A stretch of 64,000 bases of DNA from Paragordius varius (Eukaryota > Nematomorpha). Every line of letters starts with the position of its first letter. Within the stretch, counting starts at the first letter, position 1. The stretch lies in contig OZ176060.1 in NCBI GenBank assembly GCA_964247055.1, positions 744,001-808,000 on the forward strand. Direction: 5' to 3'. Below, in pieces: positions 1-13,600 of this stretch. The notes below the pieces were generated by a model. The model searched no databases. It was not told the DNA's origin and saw only the letters and a program-made list of their open reading frames with translations. The translations under genes and the position numbers were made by a program.

Positions 1-104
1 AAATATTATTATTTAAATATTTTTATAAAAAAAATTATATATTAGTAATTCAAATAAAAAAAAATATTTTTTAATAAAATTTTTTTTTTATTTTCTGTTT
101 TCAG

Positions 105-219
105 GTATGTTGCTTGTTCCAATTTCTATGCTTGGTTCATGTGTTGTCCACATGGAACACTTTTTGATGTTCGGTCAAACATTTGCGAAACAGCTGATAA
201 AATAACATGTGATTATTGA
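105..219 (+). CDS. Terminal exon of chitin-binding (CBM14) protein, copy 0 (partial gene)
   Basis: This is the last exon of a gene whose earlier exons lie left of the window. A TTTTCAG acceptor at 98-104 is followed by one split-codon base and 37 codons ending in TGA at 217-219. The peptide carries most of a peritrophin-A (CBM14) domain: YVACSNFYAWFMCC, then PHGTLFDVRSNIC and ETADKITCDY. It is nearly identical to the terminal exons at 16888-17002 and 46500-46614. The cysteine spacing fits the family, which binds chitin in cuticle, eggshell or gut lining; the actual tissue is not visible. Bases 1-104 are the end of the preceding AT-rich intron. Confidence 0.85.
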
Positions 220-1010
220 CAACAGCTGTTATTGAATTGTTATTGAAATAAATTTATTAATAATTTATAATTTTATATAATTTATTTATTTGATTATTAA
301 ATTTATTAGTATTTTTAATTTATATTTTTAATGATTTTTCTAGAACTAAATTTTTTTTCAAAAAAATGCGAAACAGCTGATAAAATAACATGTTATTACT
401 GAACAGCTGTTATAATTAAAAATTTAATAAATTAATAAATTTTTAATAATTATTTATGTTATAAATATATAGACATATATATATATATATATAGTAATTT
501 TTAATTAATATTCTTTAAATATTGAACATATATTTTCGAAAATACTAAAATTGCGAAACAGCTGATAATGTGATTACTGAACAGCTGTTATTGAATTGAT
601 ATTGAAATAAATATTATAATTAATTGATTTATATAATCAATTATATATATAATTTATGTATTATTAATTTTTTTTACATATTTATTATTTTAGATATATT
701 TTTAATAAAAGTAGATAAAATTACATGTGATTCTTGAACAGCTGTTAATAATTATTTACGTTATATAATTTATAAATATAATTAATATTGAATATATATA
801 ATTTGGTTTAAAATGGTTAAAAATACAAAAAATCCGACAAAAATTGCATAAAAATTGATTGAAACAGCTGATTTATTTGAGCTAAAATTGAAAAATACAA
901 AATATCCGTAAATTGAATAAAAATTGTTTGAATTTTGTAGAAAATTCTGAAAATTGACAAAAATTGTAAAAAAATTGAATAATTAAAATAATCTACCAAA
1001 AACAGCTGTT
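220..1010 (+). repeat. Decaying copies of the terminal-exon end (array 0)
   Basis: Downstream of the stop codon the last ~35-50 bases of the exon recur at about 360-412, 550-592 and 711-745, each less faithful than the one before. The recurring core is GCGAAACAGCTGATA, a stretch containing ACATGTGATTAC or similar, and CAGCTGTTAT. The spacers are AT-rich, including a (TA)n run near 475-492. Further right the units merge into sequence with AAACAGCTGATTT every 100-200 bases. I see no gene in this stretch. Confidence 0.75.
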
Positions 1011-1087
1011 CATATCAAAAAGATTTGATTTATTATTAGATTTATTTCTTAAATTTTTTGTTAAAAAAATAGTTGAAATAAAATTTT

Positions 1088-3917
1088 GCCCTCATAGATG
1101 AGATTGGTCTTGACTCAGCTGTTTCTGTTATTAGGAACCCAGCTGTATAAAATAGCTGACTAAAGTTTCTAAAGTAATTTTTCAAGATTAAAAGTTTGAA
1201 AAAATCTATATTTGTGACAAAAAAACGAAAAATAAACCGTCAAAAATTGATAAAAATTAAAAAAAAATGACAAAAATTGATAAAAATTGAAAAAAAACAG
1301 CTGATTTGGTATAAAATTGTTAAAAATACAAAAAATTCGACAAAAAATGAATTAAAATTGTTTAAAACAGCTGATTTTTTTATTAAATCTACCAAAAACA
1401 GCTGTTCATTCATAAAGATTTAATTAAAAAAAAATAGAATTATTTCAATTTAAATTTTTTGTTAAAAAATTGAAATAAAATTTTGCCCTTATCGATAAGA
1501 TTGGTCATGACTCAGCTGTTATTGTCATCAGAAACCCTGAAAATCAGCTGATCAAAATTTCTAAGAAGGTTATTTTACAAAGTTTTAAACTTTAATAATT
1601 CTTTGAAAAAAAGAAAAAAAATGAAAAAAATATAAAAAGTTGATTAAAACAGCTGATTTGGTTTAAAATGGTTAAAAATACAAAATTTGAATAAAAGTAG
1701 TTTAAAACAGGTGATTGGGCTAAAAATTCTAAAAAAATGACAAAGACTGACAAAATTCAAAAAAAAATTGAATCAAACAGCTGATTTTTATTAATTTAAA
1801 GAAATAAAAAATAAAAAGTGGTGATTGTCTAAAAAGTTTAAAATTAAATTTATTCTTTTTTCAATATATTTTAAATTTTTTCAAAAAATGAAATTATTTT
1901 CATTCATCGATGAAATTGGTCATGACTCAGCTGTTTCGGTTATCAGGAACCCTAAAAAACAGCTGATTAAAATTTCTAAAGTAATTTTAAAAGATTTTTT
2001 TAAGAAATTTTAATAAAAACTTTATTGAAACAGATGATTTGAAATAAAATTATAAAAAATACAAAATTACCGTGAAAAATTATTAAAAATTGTTTGAAAC
2101 AGTTTTTTTCGAAAGAAAAAAATCTATAAATACAGCTGATATTACTCAAAAAGTTTAGATTTAAAATTTATAGATTTTTTAGGTTTAAATTTTAACAAAA
2201 TATTAGTTAAATTAAGCTTTTGCCCTCATCGATGAGATTGGCCATGACTCAGCTGTTTCTGTCATCAGGAATCCAGCTGAAAAACAGCTGATCAAAATTT
2301 CTACGAAAGTAATTTAAAATTTTTTGAAAGAATTATAAAAAAAACGAAAAAAATTGATAAAATTTAAAAAAAACAGCTGATTTGAGGTTAAAATTGTTAA
2401 AAATGATAAAATTAAAACAAAAACTGATTTGATTAAATATTGATCGAAACAGCTGATTTTGTAAAAATCTACAAAAAAACAGCTGATAATACTGTAAAAA
2501 TTTAAAAATCAAATTTATCAGATTTTTAAATTTTTTAAAAAAATTGAAGTTCTGACGTGGCTTTCGCCCTCATAGATGAGATTGGCCATGACTCAGCTGG
2601 TCATCAAAAATCCAGCTGAAAAACAGCTGATCAAAATCTCTAAAGTAATTTTTAAAGATTAAAAGTTTGAAAAAATCTATATTTGTGACAAAAAAACGAA
2701 AAATAAACCGTCAAAAATTGATAAAGATTCTAAAAAAACAGCTGATCTGGGTTAAAATACAAGAAAACCGTGAAAAATTGAATAAAAACTGATTGAAACA
2801 GCTGATTTAATATATTTCAAAAAAAACTGTTTTCCGAAGAAAAACACAGAAAAACCGTAAAAAATTGAATAATAATTTTTTTTCAAAAAAAAGCTGTTTT
2901 TGTTAGAAAATAGAAAAAAACCGTGAAAAATTGAATAAAAATTGTTTGAAACAGCTGATTGGGCTTAAATATTAAAAAACCACACAAAAAACAGCTGTTC
3001 ATTCGAAAACGCTAAAAATTAAAATTATTAGATATATTTCGGTTAAAAATTTCACAAAAAAATAATTGAATTTAAATTCTCCCTCATCGATGAGATTGGA
3101 CATGACTCAGCTGTTTCTGTCATCAGGAACCCTGAAAAACAGCTGATTAAAGTTTCTAAAAAGGTAATTTTTGAAGATAAAAAGTGCGAAAAAAATTATT
3201 TTTTTAAAACTAATTGTAAAAAAACGAAAAAAAATGAATAAAACAGCTTTTTTTGAAAGATAAATACAAAATATATGTGAAAAATGGAATAAAAATTGTT
3301 TAAAACAGCTGTTTTTAATATATTTTTTTAAAAAAACTGTTCTCCGAAGAAAAATAGAGAAAAACCGTAAAAAATTGATTGAAAGCTAGAATCAAAAAAT
3401 CTACAAAATAATTGAGTATAAATTTCGCCCTTATCGATGAGATTGGACATGACTCAGCTGTTTCGATTATTAGAAACCCTGAAAAACAGCTGACTAAAGT
3501 TTCTAAGAAAGTAATTTAAAGTTTTTTTAAAAAAACTATATATATGACAAAAAACGTAAAAAATACCATTTTTATGAATTAATCTTTAAAAATAGCCATT
3601 TTTGGAAGAAAAATATAAAAAACCGTAAAAAATTAAATAAAATTAAATAAAACAGCTGATTTGGGCTAATAACGTTAAAAATTCGATAAAAACCAGCAAA
3701 ATTTAATAAAAATTGAATAAAACAGCTGATGTATAAATCTAAAAAACAGACAAAAAACAGCTGTTCACATCATTTAAATTTAAAATTATAAGATATATTT
3801 TGGTTTAAATTTTTAACAAAAATTAAATTATTCGCCCTCATCGATGAGATTGGACATGACTCAGCTGTCTCGGTTATCAGAAACCCTGAAAAACAGCTGA
3901 TTAATGTTTCTAAAAAG
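1088..3917 (+). repeat. Array of eight exon-like ~84 bp units (peptide core IDEIGHDSAVSVIRNP)
   Basis: Eight related segments lie at 1088-1173, 1485-1568, 1900-1980, 2222-2308, 2566-2644, 3080-3163, 3427-3510 and 3834-3917, in AT/CAGCTG-rich spacers, about 320-515 bp apart. Each reads approximately ALIDEIGHDSAVSVIRNP then EKQLIKISKK, and ends in a donor-like AAA or AAG followed by GTAATTT or GTTATTT. Six of the eight have lengths divisible by three. Differences fall mostly on third positions (GTC/GTT, ATC/ATT, AGG/AGA, TCT/TCG, AAC/AAT), as expected for coding sequence. The units at 1088 and 2566 have indels that shift frame. I see no consistent AG acceptor at their left edge and recognise no family. 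They could be tandem alternative exons of the chitin-binding gene that starts at 4633, which they would enter in phase 0, or remnants of them. Confidence 0.55.
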
Positions 3918-4632
3918 GTAATTTTTGAGGATAAAAAGTATGAAATAATTTATTTTTTTAAAAAAAATTGTAAAAAAAACAAAATAAATAAAACAGCTGT
4001 TTTCATTAAAACATGGAAAAAGCGTGAAAATATAAATAAAAAGATATACATTTGACTCAGCTGTTTCAGCGATTAGGAACCCTGAAAAATAACTGATTAA
4101 CTAAGAAAGTGATAAGTTTTTTAACCCTTTTTTTGCAAAGAAAACAGTTGTTTTGGGAGGGAAAATATTTAAAAAAAACCATGGGAAATTAAATAAAAAA
4201 TGTCAGCTGTTTGATTTATCAGGAACCCTGATTTGTAAAGAAAAATGGAGTTCCTTGAAATTGACAAAACAGCTGTTTTTTTGAAAAATGCAATTGTATA
4301 ACAGCAGCTGATATATATTTTAGATATCAATATATATATTTATATATATATATTTTAGATATCAAAAATATTAAATATTTATTAAAAATATGTTTTTTAC
4401 TAAAATAAATAAAAAAATTTAATATTTATAAATAATTTTTTGGAAAAACCATTAAATAAATTTAAATTAATTATATATTTTCAAAATAAAATATTTATAA
4501 AATAAATAATTATAAATTAAATTATTTTCAAAAAATATAAATTTTGAAATATAAAAATAATAAATTATAAAATTTTTCAAATATACAATCAAAAAAATAA
4601 TTATATTACTATTTTCTTATAATTATATTTAG
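3918..4632. other. AT-rich spacer with degraded unit remnants
   Basis: Decayed pieces of the preceding array can be seen near 4045-4105 and 4200-4235, keeping only GACTCAGCTGTTTC-like and AGGAACCCTG-like cores. The rest is AT-rich sequence with TATA runs around 4290-4350. From about 4370 it aligns with the left flank of chitin-binding copy 2 (about 30550-30812), including ACTAAAATAAATA and the TTATATTTAG or CATAG acceptor. The duplicated unit therefore extends left of the first recognised exon. Confidence 0.6.
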
Positions 4633-7600
4633 AAACCATTATCATCTGATGCCGAGACCAAATCAGGTGATCTGCCTCCTTTTTCGCACACATTCATCCC
4701 ATCAGCTGCAACTGACTTTAGAAAATTTCAAACAGCTGTTCCAACCAATAATTTTGGAAATAATAATAATTTTCAAATTCCTACTGATTATGATTTTGGT
4801 ATTTATTTTATAAAACAGCTGATATTCATTAAATTCTAAAATACAGCTGTTTATAAATTTATTAATATTTTGTCAACATTTATTTATTCTTATTTTAAAA
4901 AATTATTTAAGTTTTTTAAATAATTATAAAAGGATAATTTTCAAATTCCTACTGATTATGATTTTGGTATATATTTTTTAATAAAACAGATATTATATAA
5001 AAACAGCTGTTTATAAATATTAATTATTTATTTAAAAAATATATATTTAAATTTTTTATATTTTGTTATAATTTATTTATTTTTATAATGATATTATATC
5101 TTTAATATCTTTTTTACATATTTAATGTTTTATTTAAATTTTTTAAAAATAAAATATATTTGAATAACAGCTGTTTTTATTAAAAATTTAACACAAAATA
5201 ATAATTTTCGAATTCCTACTGATTATGATTTCGGTATTTAATTATTTATTTCATAAAACAGCTGATTTATATAAAAAAAATATTTATATGTCTAAAACAG
5301 CTGTTTCCAGATAGATATTTATATGTATAGATAAATTGATTTGTAAAAATTTATTTATTTATTTAATAAATTTTTTTTTAATTTTTTAATATAAATATAT
5401 ATAAAAGCTGTTTTTGCTTATAATTCACTAAAAATAATAATTTTCAAATTCTACTGATTTATTTTTAAAAATTTTTAAAGACAGCTGTTTATATATTTAT
5501 TAATTATAAGTTTTTTGTAATGTTTAAAACAGCTGTTTTTATATATTATATTTTATTTTTTTTAATATCTTAATTATTTTTATTTATAATTTAATTTAAA
5601 TGTTTTAAAAATAAAATATATTTTAAAAACAGCTGTTATTTTTTAAAATTTAATGAAAAATGTTAATTTTTGAATTCCTACTGATTATGATTTTGGTATT
5701 TATTTATTTTTTTCATAAAACAGCTGATATTATTTTAAAATGTTTATTAATCCTTAAAACAGCAGTTTTCAGATAATATATATATAAAAATTATTTTATT
5801 TACATTTAATAATAAATTAAATTTTTTTAAAAAAAAATATATTATTTTTAATAATTATATTGAATATTAATTTATTAAATAAAATAAATTTTTGAAAACA
5901 GCTGTTTACAAAATCTTAAAAAACAGATTTATCTGAATTATATTATTTAAATATTATTATAATATAAAAAAAATATTTTATAAAAAAATTATAAAAACAG
6001 CTGATTTATAAAATTATTAAATTGTTTTAATTTAATATAAAATAATTTTTTTAAAATAAAAATTATCTATTTATATTATATAAATAATTAATCTTATTAA
6101 AAAACAGCTTATTAATTAAATTGTTTTAATTAATAATAAAATAATTTATTTAAAATAAAAATTATCTATTTATATTATATAAATAATTAATCTTATTAAA
6201 AAACAGCTTATTAATTAAATTGTTTTAATTAATAATAAAATAATTTATTTAAAATAAAAATTATCTGTTTATAATATAAAAAAATAAATTGTTTTATAAA
6301 AAAACAGCTGATTTAATAAAATAAATTTTAAACTAAAAATATAAAATAATTATTTTTTTAAAAAATAATTTATATTAAAAAAACAGCTATTTATTAAAAA
6401 AAATTTTATTTTATAAAAATATAATTATAAAATATTAAATTTATTTTTTTGATAAATAAATAATTTTATTACAAAACAGCTGATTTATAAAAAATTTTTA
6501 AAAAAAACTGCTGATTTATTAATTAAATTTTTTTAATATAAAATTTTAAATTAATATCAAATTTTTTTAATTTAATTATAAAATAATTTTTTATAGATTA
6601 ATTAATTTTATATTAAAATTAAAAAACAGCTGATTTATTAAAAAAATTAATTTAATTTTTTAATTTAATAGAAGAAATTGGCCATAATAGGAATTTCGAA
6701 CAAACTTTTCAAAGGCCGAAACCTCTAACAGCTGGTTATTTTATTTTTTTTATTTTTATTTTTTTAATTTTATTTTTTTATTTAAAATTAATATTTAAAA
6801 AATATTAATTTAATATAATATATAAATTAAATAAAAGATTAATTTAATTAATTTTTTTTTATTTTATCAAAAATTGAAATAAATATTATATTTTTATTAA
6901 AAAATTAATATAATAAAACAATAAAAACTTAATGAAAAATATATTTATTTTTTTTATATTTTTTTAATTTTATTTTTTTTATATTTTTTTTATTTTACAT
7001 ATTTTTTAAAAAAAGAATTTAATAATATATTTTAATAAAAAATTTAATTTTTTTTCTAATATATTTTTAAATTTTTCTTTTCAAAATTTAATATTTTTTT
7101 ATTTTTTTTATTAATTTTTAAATATATTTTAATATTTTTTTTATTTTGTTATTTAAAAATTAATAATTAATAATTAAAAAATATAAATTTAATAATTTTA
7201 TTTTTTTTATTTTTTTATATTATTTTAATTTATTTTTTTGTTATTTATTTCTTTTATTTTATTTATTTTTTTTATAAATAATTAATAATTAATTTAAAAA
7301 ATATAAATTTAATATAACATATTTTTTTCATTTAATTTATATTATTCAAAAAATAATATTTATTATTTAAATTATTTTTATTTATATTTTTAATTTTTTT
7401 TAAGAATAAAAAATTAAATATTATTTTAAAAAACAATTTAATTTTAGATTATCCAAATTTTATTGATCATATTGGCGGTTCTCATTTTCAATCCACGAGG
7501 TTTTTAATTAAAAAAATTTTAAATTAATTAATTTTTAATAATTATATTATTTATTTTTAATTAATTAATAAATATATTAATTAATTTCTGTTTTTTTTAT

Positions 7601-10600
7601 TAATATTTTTTTAATAAAAATTTTGGTTTATATAATATAAAAAAATAAATAAATTTTATAAAAAAAAGATATTTTATTAATATTTTTAATTATTTTAAAA
7701 ATTATAAAATATATCTTTATAATTATTTTTATTTTTTAATATTATTTTTTATAAAAAAATAATTAAAAATATTTTAATTTTAAATAATATAAATATTTTA
7801 TTTTAAAAAAAAAATTTTAAAAAATTTATTTAGTGTATAAAATTTTATAAATTAATGTTTTATTTTTTTTATAAAAATTATTTTTTATTTTTTTAAATTT
7901 ATATTTCTTATAGAATAATTATTTAAAATTTTAATTTAACTTTAATATTTTTATTTTTTAAAAAATTAAAAAAAATATATTAAAAAAAATAATATTTTAA
8001 TTTAAATATTTTTTAAAAATTATTAAAAAAATATTATTTTTATAAAAAATAACTATTATTTTTAAAAAATTACAAAAAATAAATATTTTTTATATTTTTT
8101 TAATAAAAAATAAAATTTTAATTAAAAATTTATATATTTTAATATTTAAAAAAAAAATTATTAAAAAAATATTTTTTTAAAAAATAATTAAAAAATTTTT
8201 TTTTAAATAATTTTTTTAGATTTGAAACTCAACCGTTCTCACCTGATTTATTATTGCCGAGATCAGCTGTTCCCTTAACTGCAAAAAGTGTTAAAAGGTG
8301 ATTTTAAATAATTTTTTTGAAATATTATTTTAAATTAAAAAAAAATTTTATTAAAATTAAATAATTTAATTACAATTTGATATTTATTTAAAAATTAAAT
8401 TATTTTATATATATATATTTATATAAAATTAAATATTTAAAAATAATATTAATTTTACTATTTAAAAAATAATTTTAATATTATTTTATTTATTATATTA
8501 AAATTTATTTAAAATATTATATATCTTTTAAAACAAAACTATAAAATATTTAAAATTTAAAATAATTTATTAGTTTATTAAAATAAAAAAATAATACATA
8601 ATATATATTTATCATTATTTATAAAATTAAATAATTAATTATATGTATTTAAATTAATTTTAAAAAAAAATTTAATTTTTTTCAATATTCTTAATTTTTT
8701 TGTATTTTTTATTTTTTTAATAATTTTTAATAATTTTATTAATTAATTAAAATTAAGTATATTTAAATATTATATCTTTTAAAAAACTTTAAATTTTTTT
8801 TGTTTTAATTTTATTTTTTTTATTTTTAATAATTTTTGGTAATATTATTAAATCAAATATTTTAATTTTAAACAAAAAGATAATTTTTAAAATAATTTTT
8901 TTTTAAATAATATAATTAATATTTTTTAAATTTTTTTTTTAATAGTTTTTTTAATTTTTTTTGTATTAATTTTATTTTTTAATTTTTTTGTTTTTGATAA
9001 TTTTTAAAATTTTTTTTATTATTTTAAAAAAATTTTTAAATGATTAATTTTAAAATTAAATATTTAAATTTTAAAAAAAAATTATATTTTTTATTATTTT
9101 TTTATTTTTTATTTTTTTTTATTATTTTAGAATAACCGCCCCCTTTAGACGTCAAATATTTACGACAACACCTGTTCGCCCAATCAGCTGTTTAATTTAA
9201 TATTTTTTATTTTTTTATTTTTTTAAAAATATTAATTTTTATAATTTAAATTATTTAAAAAATATTTTAAATTATAAATTATTAAAAACTTAAAAATATT
9301 GATTTTAAAAATATTTTAGAAATATATTTATTTTAATAAAAAAATTAATTTATAAAAATATAAATAAAATAAATTAAATTTAATTTAAAGGAATTAACTT
9401 TTTATTTTTTTAAATTATTTTTATTTCCTTAAAAAAATTATTAAATTTTAATAAAAAATAAAAAATATATTTTTTATTAAATAATTAAGTTTTAATTTTT
9501 TTTTAGTATTTTCTAGAAGAACTTTGCCATCTATACCAGGTTTTTATTTTTTTTTATTTTTTTTTAATTTTTTATATTATTTTTTAATTTTTTATAATTT
9601 TTTTTTATTTTTTATTATATATAAAAATATTTTTATTTTATATTTTTTTATTTTTTTATAAATAAATTATATTTTTATATTTTTTATATTTTTTTTTATT
9701 TTATTTAATTTTTTTATTATTTGTTTTATAAATTAAATAAATTATATTTTTTTTTATTCTTTGTATTTTTTATTTTACATATTTTTTTATTATTTTTTAT
9801 ATTGTTTTTTATTTAATATTTTTTTAATTAAATAATTTAATATTTTTTATATTTTTTGTATTTTTTATTATGTTATTTTTTTTATATTATTTTATTGTTT
9901 TTTTAAATATTTTTTTATTTAAATAATTTAATATTTTTTTAGTTTTTTAGGTAAAAAATGAAATTAAATAAATTATATTTTTTATTTTTTATATTTTTTA
10001 ATTATTTTATTTTTTATATTTTTTTATTTTTTGTAAAAAAAATTTATTTATTTATTTTTTTATTTAACTTATAATTTTATAAATATTTTTATTTAATTTA
10101 AAATTTTATAAAATATTTTATTTAATTTTTTTAAGATTATTAAATATTTATTTTTAATTACTATTTATAATTAAAATAAATTAAATAAATTATATTTTAT
10201 ATATTTTTTTGTATTTTTTTTATTTTTTTTAATTTTTTTTTATTTTTTTCTTTTATTAAAATTTGAAATATTTATATTTTGATTGATAAATTTTTATTAA
10301 TTAAATATTTAATATATTTGAATTTAATTATTTTTATTAATAATTATAAATAAAATTACTTTTAATTTATATTTTAAATAATAAAATAACAATTTTAATA
10401 TATTTTTATTAATAGTATAATTTCTAAAAATTTAAATTAATTAATTTATAAAATATTTTAATTAATTTATATTTTAAATAAAAAATAATTATTTTTTATT
10501 TAAAATCAGCTGTTAGATTAGAAACAGCTGGTTTTGGAAGTTCTAGAAGTTCGGCTGTTTTTACACGTGCCCGAGTTACAGGTAAAAAATAAAAACTAAA

Positions 10601-13600
10601 AAAAATATTTTAAATTATTTTATTTAAAATATTTTATTAATATTTTATATAATATTTAAAAAAATAAAAAATTTAAATGAATACATATATATATTTGAAA
10701 TTAAAAAAAAGAAATTTATTTAAATTATTAAATATTTTATATAAAAATTATTTAAATTATTCTTATAAATTAAATTTTTAAATTATTATTAAAAAATATA
10801 TTTTATAAATATTTAAATAAAAATATTTAAAAATTATATAAATATAAAAAAAAGTTATAAAATATATATTAAAAATTAATTATATATATAAATATTAAAC
10901 ATTTAAAAATTAAAAAATCAATTATTTTAAGTTTATTAAATTAATAAAAAAAATTTATTAAAATAAAGAAGATATATTTAAAATAAAAATGTATATATTA
11001 TATTTATAAACTTTGATAAAAATAATAAAATATAAATTTTATTATAAATATATTTATATAAATAAAATAAAAAAAATTTAAAAAATAAATTAATTTTTTT
11101 AAAAAATATATTTAAATTTTTATAATAAATAAGAAAATTATAATTTGATTAAATTAGAATATTAATCAAATATTCAAAATAATTATTTTTAATTTTTATT
11201 AGGTTTTTTTTAAATAAATAATAAAATTATATATAAATTAATTTTTAAATATTTTTCCATAAAATAAAATTAAATAATAAAATTTTTAGTTTTAAAAAAT
11301 ATATTTTTCTTAATATTATTATTATCAATAAACTTAAATAAATATAAAATTAAAATTAAAATTTTTAAATATATTTTTTAATAAAAAATAAATTATTAAA
11401 AAAAAAAATAATTTTATGATTTATTTTTATTATCATTATTATATATAATTTTATTAATTAAATATTGTTTTTATTAAAAATAAATAAATAAATATAATTT
11501 ATTAAAAATTTAATATTTTTTAATTAAAGCGCCACCTTTTGTTCCACGAACGCCCAGGATTTCGCCTTTTACCATTAATTCTGGTAAATTTATTTTTATA
11601 AATTTATTTAAAAAAATATATATTTTATTAATTTTTAAAAAAATTATTTAAATTTATTTAAAATATACAACTTTTAAAAATTTTATTTTGATTTGAAATA
11701 ATTTTTCTAAAACATTATTTAAATTCTTTTTTAATTATAGATATTTTTATATTTTTGAATTTTTTAATATTTTAAATCTAAAAATATATTTTTAATTTTT
11801 ATTTTAAATATTTTCTTAAAATTTAAATATTTTATTTTCTATTCTTTTTTTGTATTTTTTGAAATTAATTAATTTTTTTTAATTGTTTTTTAATAATTTT
11901 TTTAACGTTTTAGAATTTTTTTTAATTTTTTTAAGATTTTTAATATTTTTATATTTAATAATTTTTTTAAATCCTTTTTTACCATTTTTTAAAATTTTTT
12001 TAATTTTTTAAAATTAATTTTATTTTAATAATTTAAATTTTTAATTTTTTATTTTTCATTTTTTTTATTTATTTTAAAAAATGATACATAAATATTAATT
12101 TTTTTGATTTTTTTATTTATTTTTTAATTTTCTTTTTATATTTAACATTTTTTAATTTTTTTTATAATTTTTTGATTTTCTATTCTTTTTTATTTTATTA
12201 AATGTATTTTAATATATATTTTTATAAAATATTTAAATTATAGTATATATTTTTTATTCTCATTTTTTTATTTTATATATTTAATAATTTTTTATAATTT
12301 TTTAATTTTTTTTATTCTTATTATTTTTAATTAAAATTTCTATACTTTTTTTTATATTTAATAATAATTTTAATTTTTTTATATTTTTAATATATTTTCA
12401 ATAATTTTTAGATTTTTCTTTTGATTTTTTTAAAAAATTTTATTTTTTTTATATTTTTTAACATTTTTTAAATAAATTTATATTTAAAATATTTTTTATG
12501 TAATTTTATTTTTTAAATATATTTAATACTAAATAATAAATTATATTTGAAAAAATGATATATATATATAATATGAATATATTTAATTTTTAAATATTTT
12601 TTAGTTTTTTAAAAAAATATTATTTTTTATATATTTTAATATATAAATTTAAAATTTTTATTTTTTTAAATTTATTTTAATAATTTTTTTTTAATTTTTT
12701 ATTTTATATTTTTTTAGTTCCTCCAATAATAAGAACTCCATCAGCTGTTCAGCCAGCTGGTTTACCTCGAGGTAAAAAATATTTTTTTATAAAAATTTCA
12801 AAAATTATTATATTTTAAATATTTTTAAAAAATTTTGATTATTTTGATTTTATAAAATTAATTTTTAAGTAAAAAAACATAAAAAAATTTTAAAAAATTA
12901 ATTTTTTTTTAATTATTTTTATTATTTTTTGTTTTTTATAAAATATTTAAAAAAAATTAATAATATTAAAATATTTTTAATTTATTTTATTAATTTTATA
13001 AAATTAATTTTATTTTTAAATAAAAAATATAATATTAATTTTTTATAAAAAAAATTAATAAATTTTTTTTATAATTTTTATATTTTATATTTAATTTATA
13101 AAATATAAAAAGAAAATTAATAAATTTATTCAAATATTTTTAATTTATTTTATAAAAAAATTTTTTAAAAAAATTAATTTTTTTATTTTTTTTATTTAAT
13201 ATAAAATTATAAATTTTTAAAAAATAATTTAATTTTTATAATTTATTTATTTTTATTTTTTTATTTTAATAATAATTAAAAATATTCGTTTATTTTAAAT
13301 TTTTTTGTTTGTATTTTTCCATTTATTTTCATTTATTTACATTTTAAATATTATTTATTTTAATTTTTTTAAAAAAAATTTAAGTTTTTATTTATTTATT
13401 TTCATTCTGAAAAATAAAGAAATAAAAAAAATTTAATTTTTTTTAAAAATAAAAAATAATTTATTTTATAAATATTTTAAATTTTAAATTTTTTTTAGAA
13501 AATAATTTTTTTAAATTATATATATAAAAATTAATTTATTATAATAAATTTATTTTATTTATTAATAATTTTTCGTTTTTTATTATTTAATAAAATTAAA

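Noticed and set aside
817-999. Minus-strand open frame of 60 codons
   Set aside because: Lies in AT-rich repeat downstream of a gene, with F/I/Y/Q composition expected from base content.
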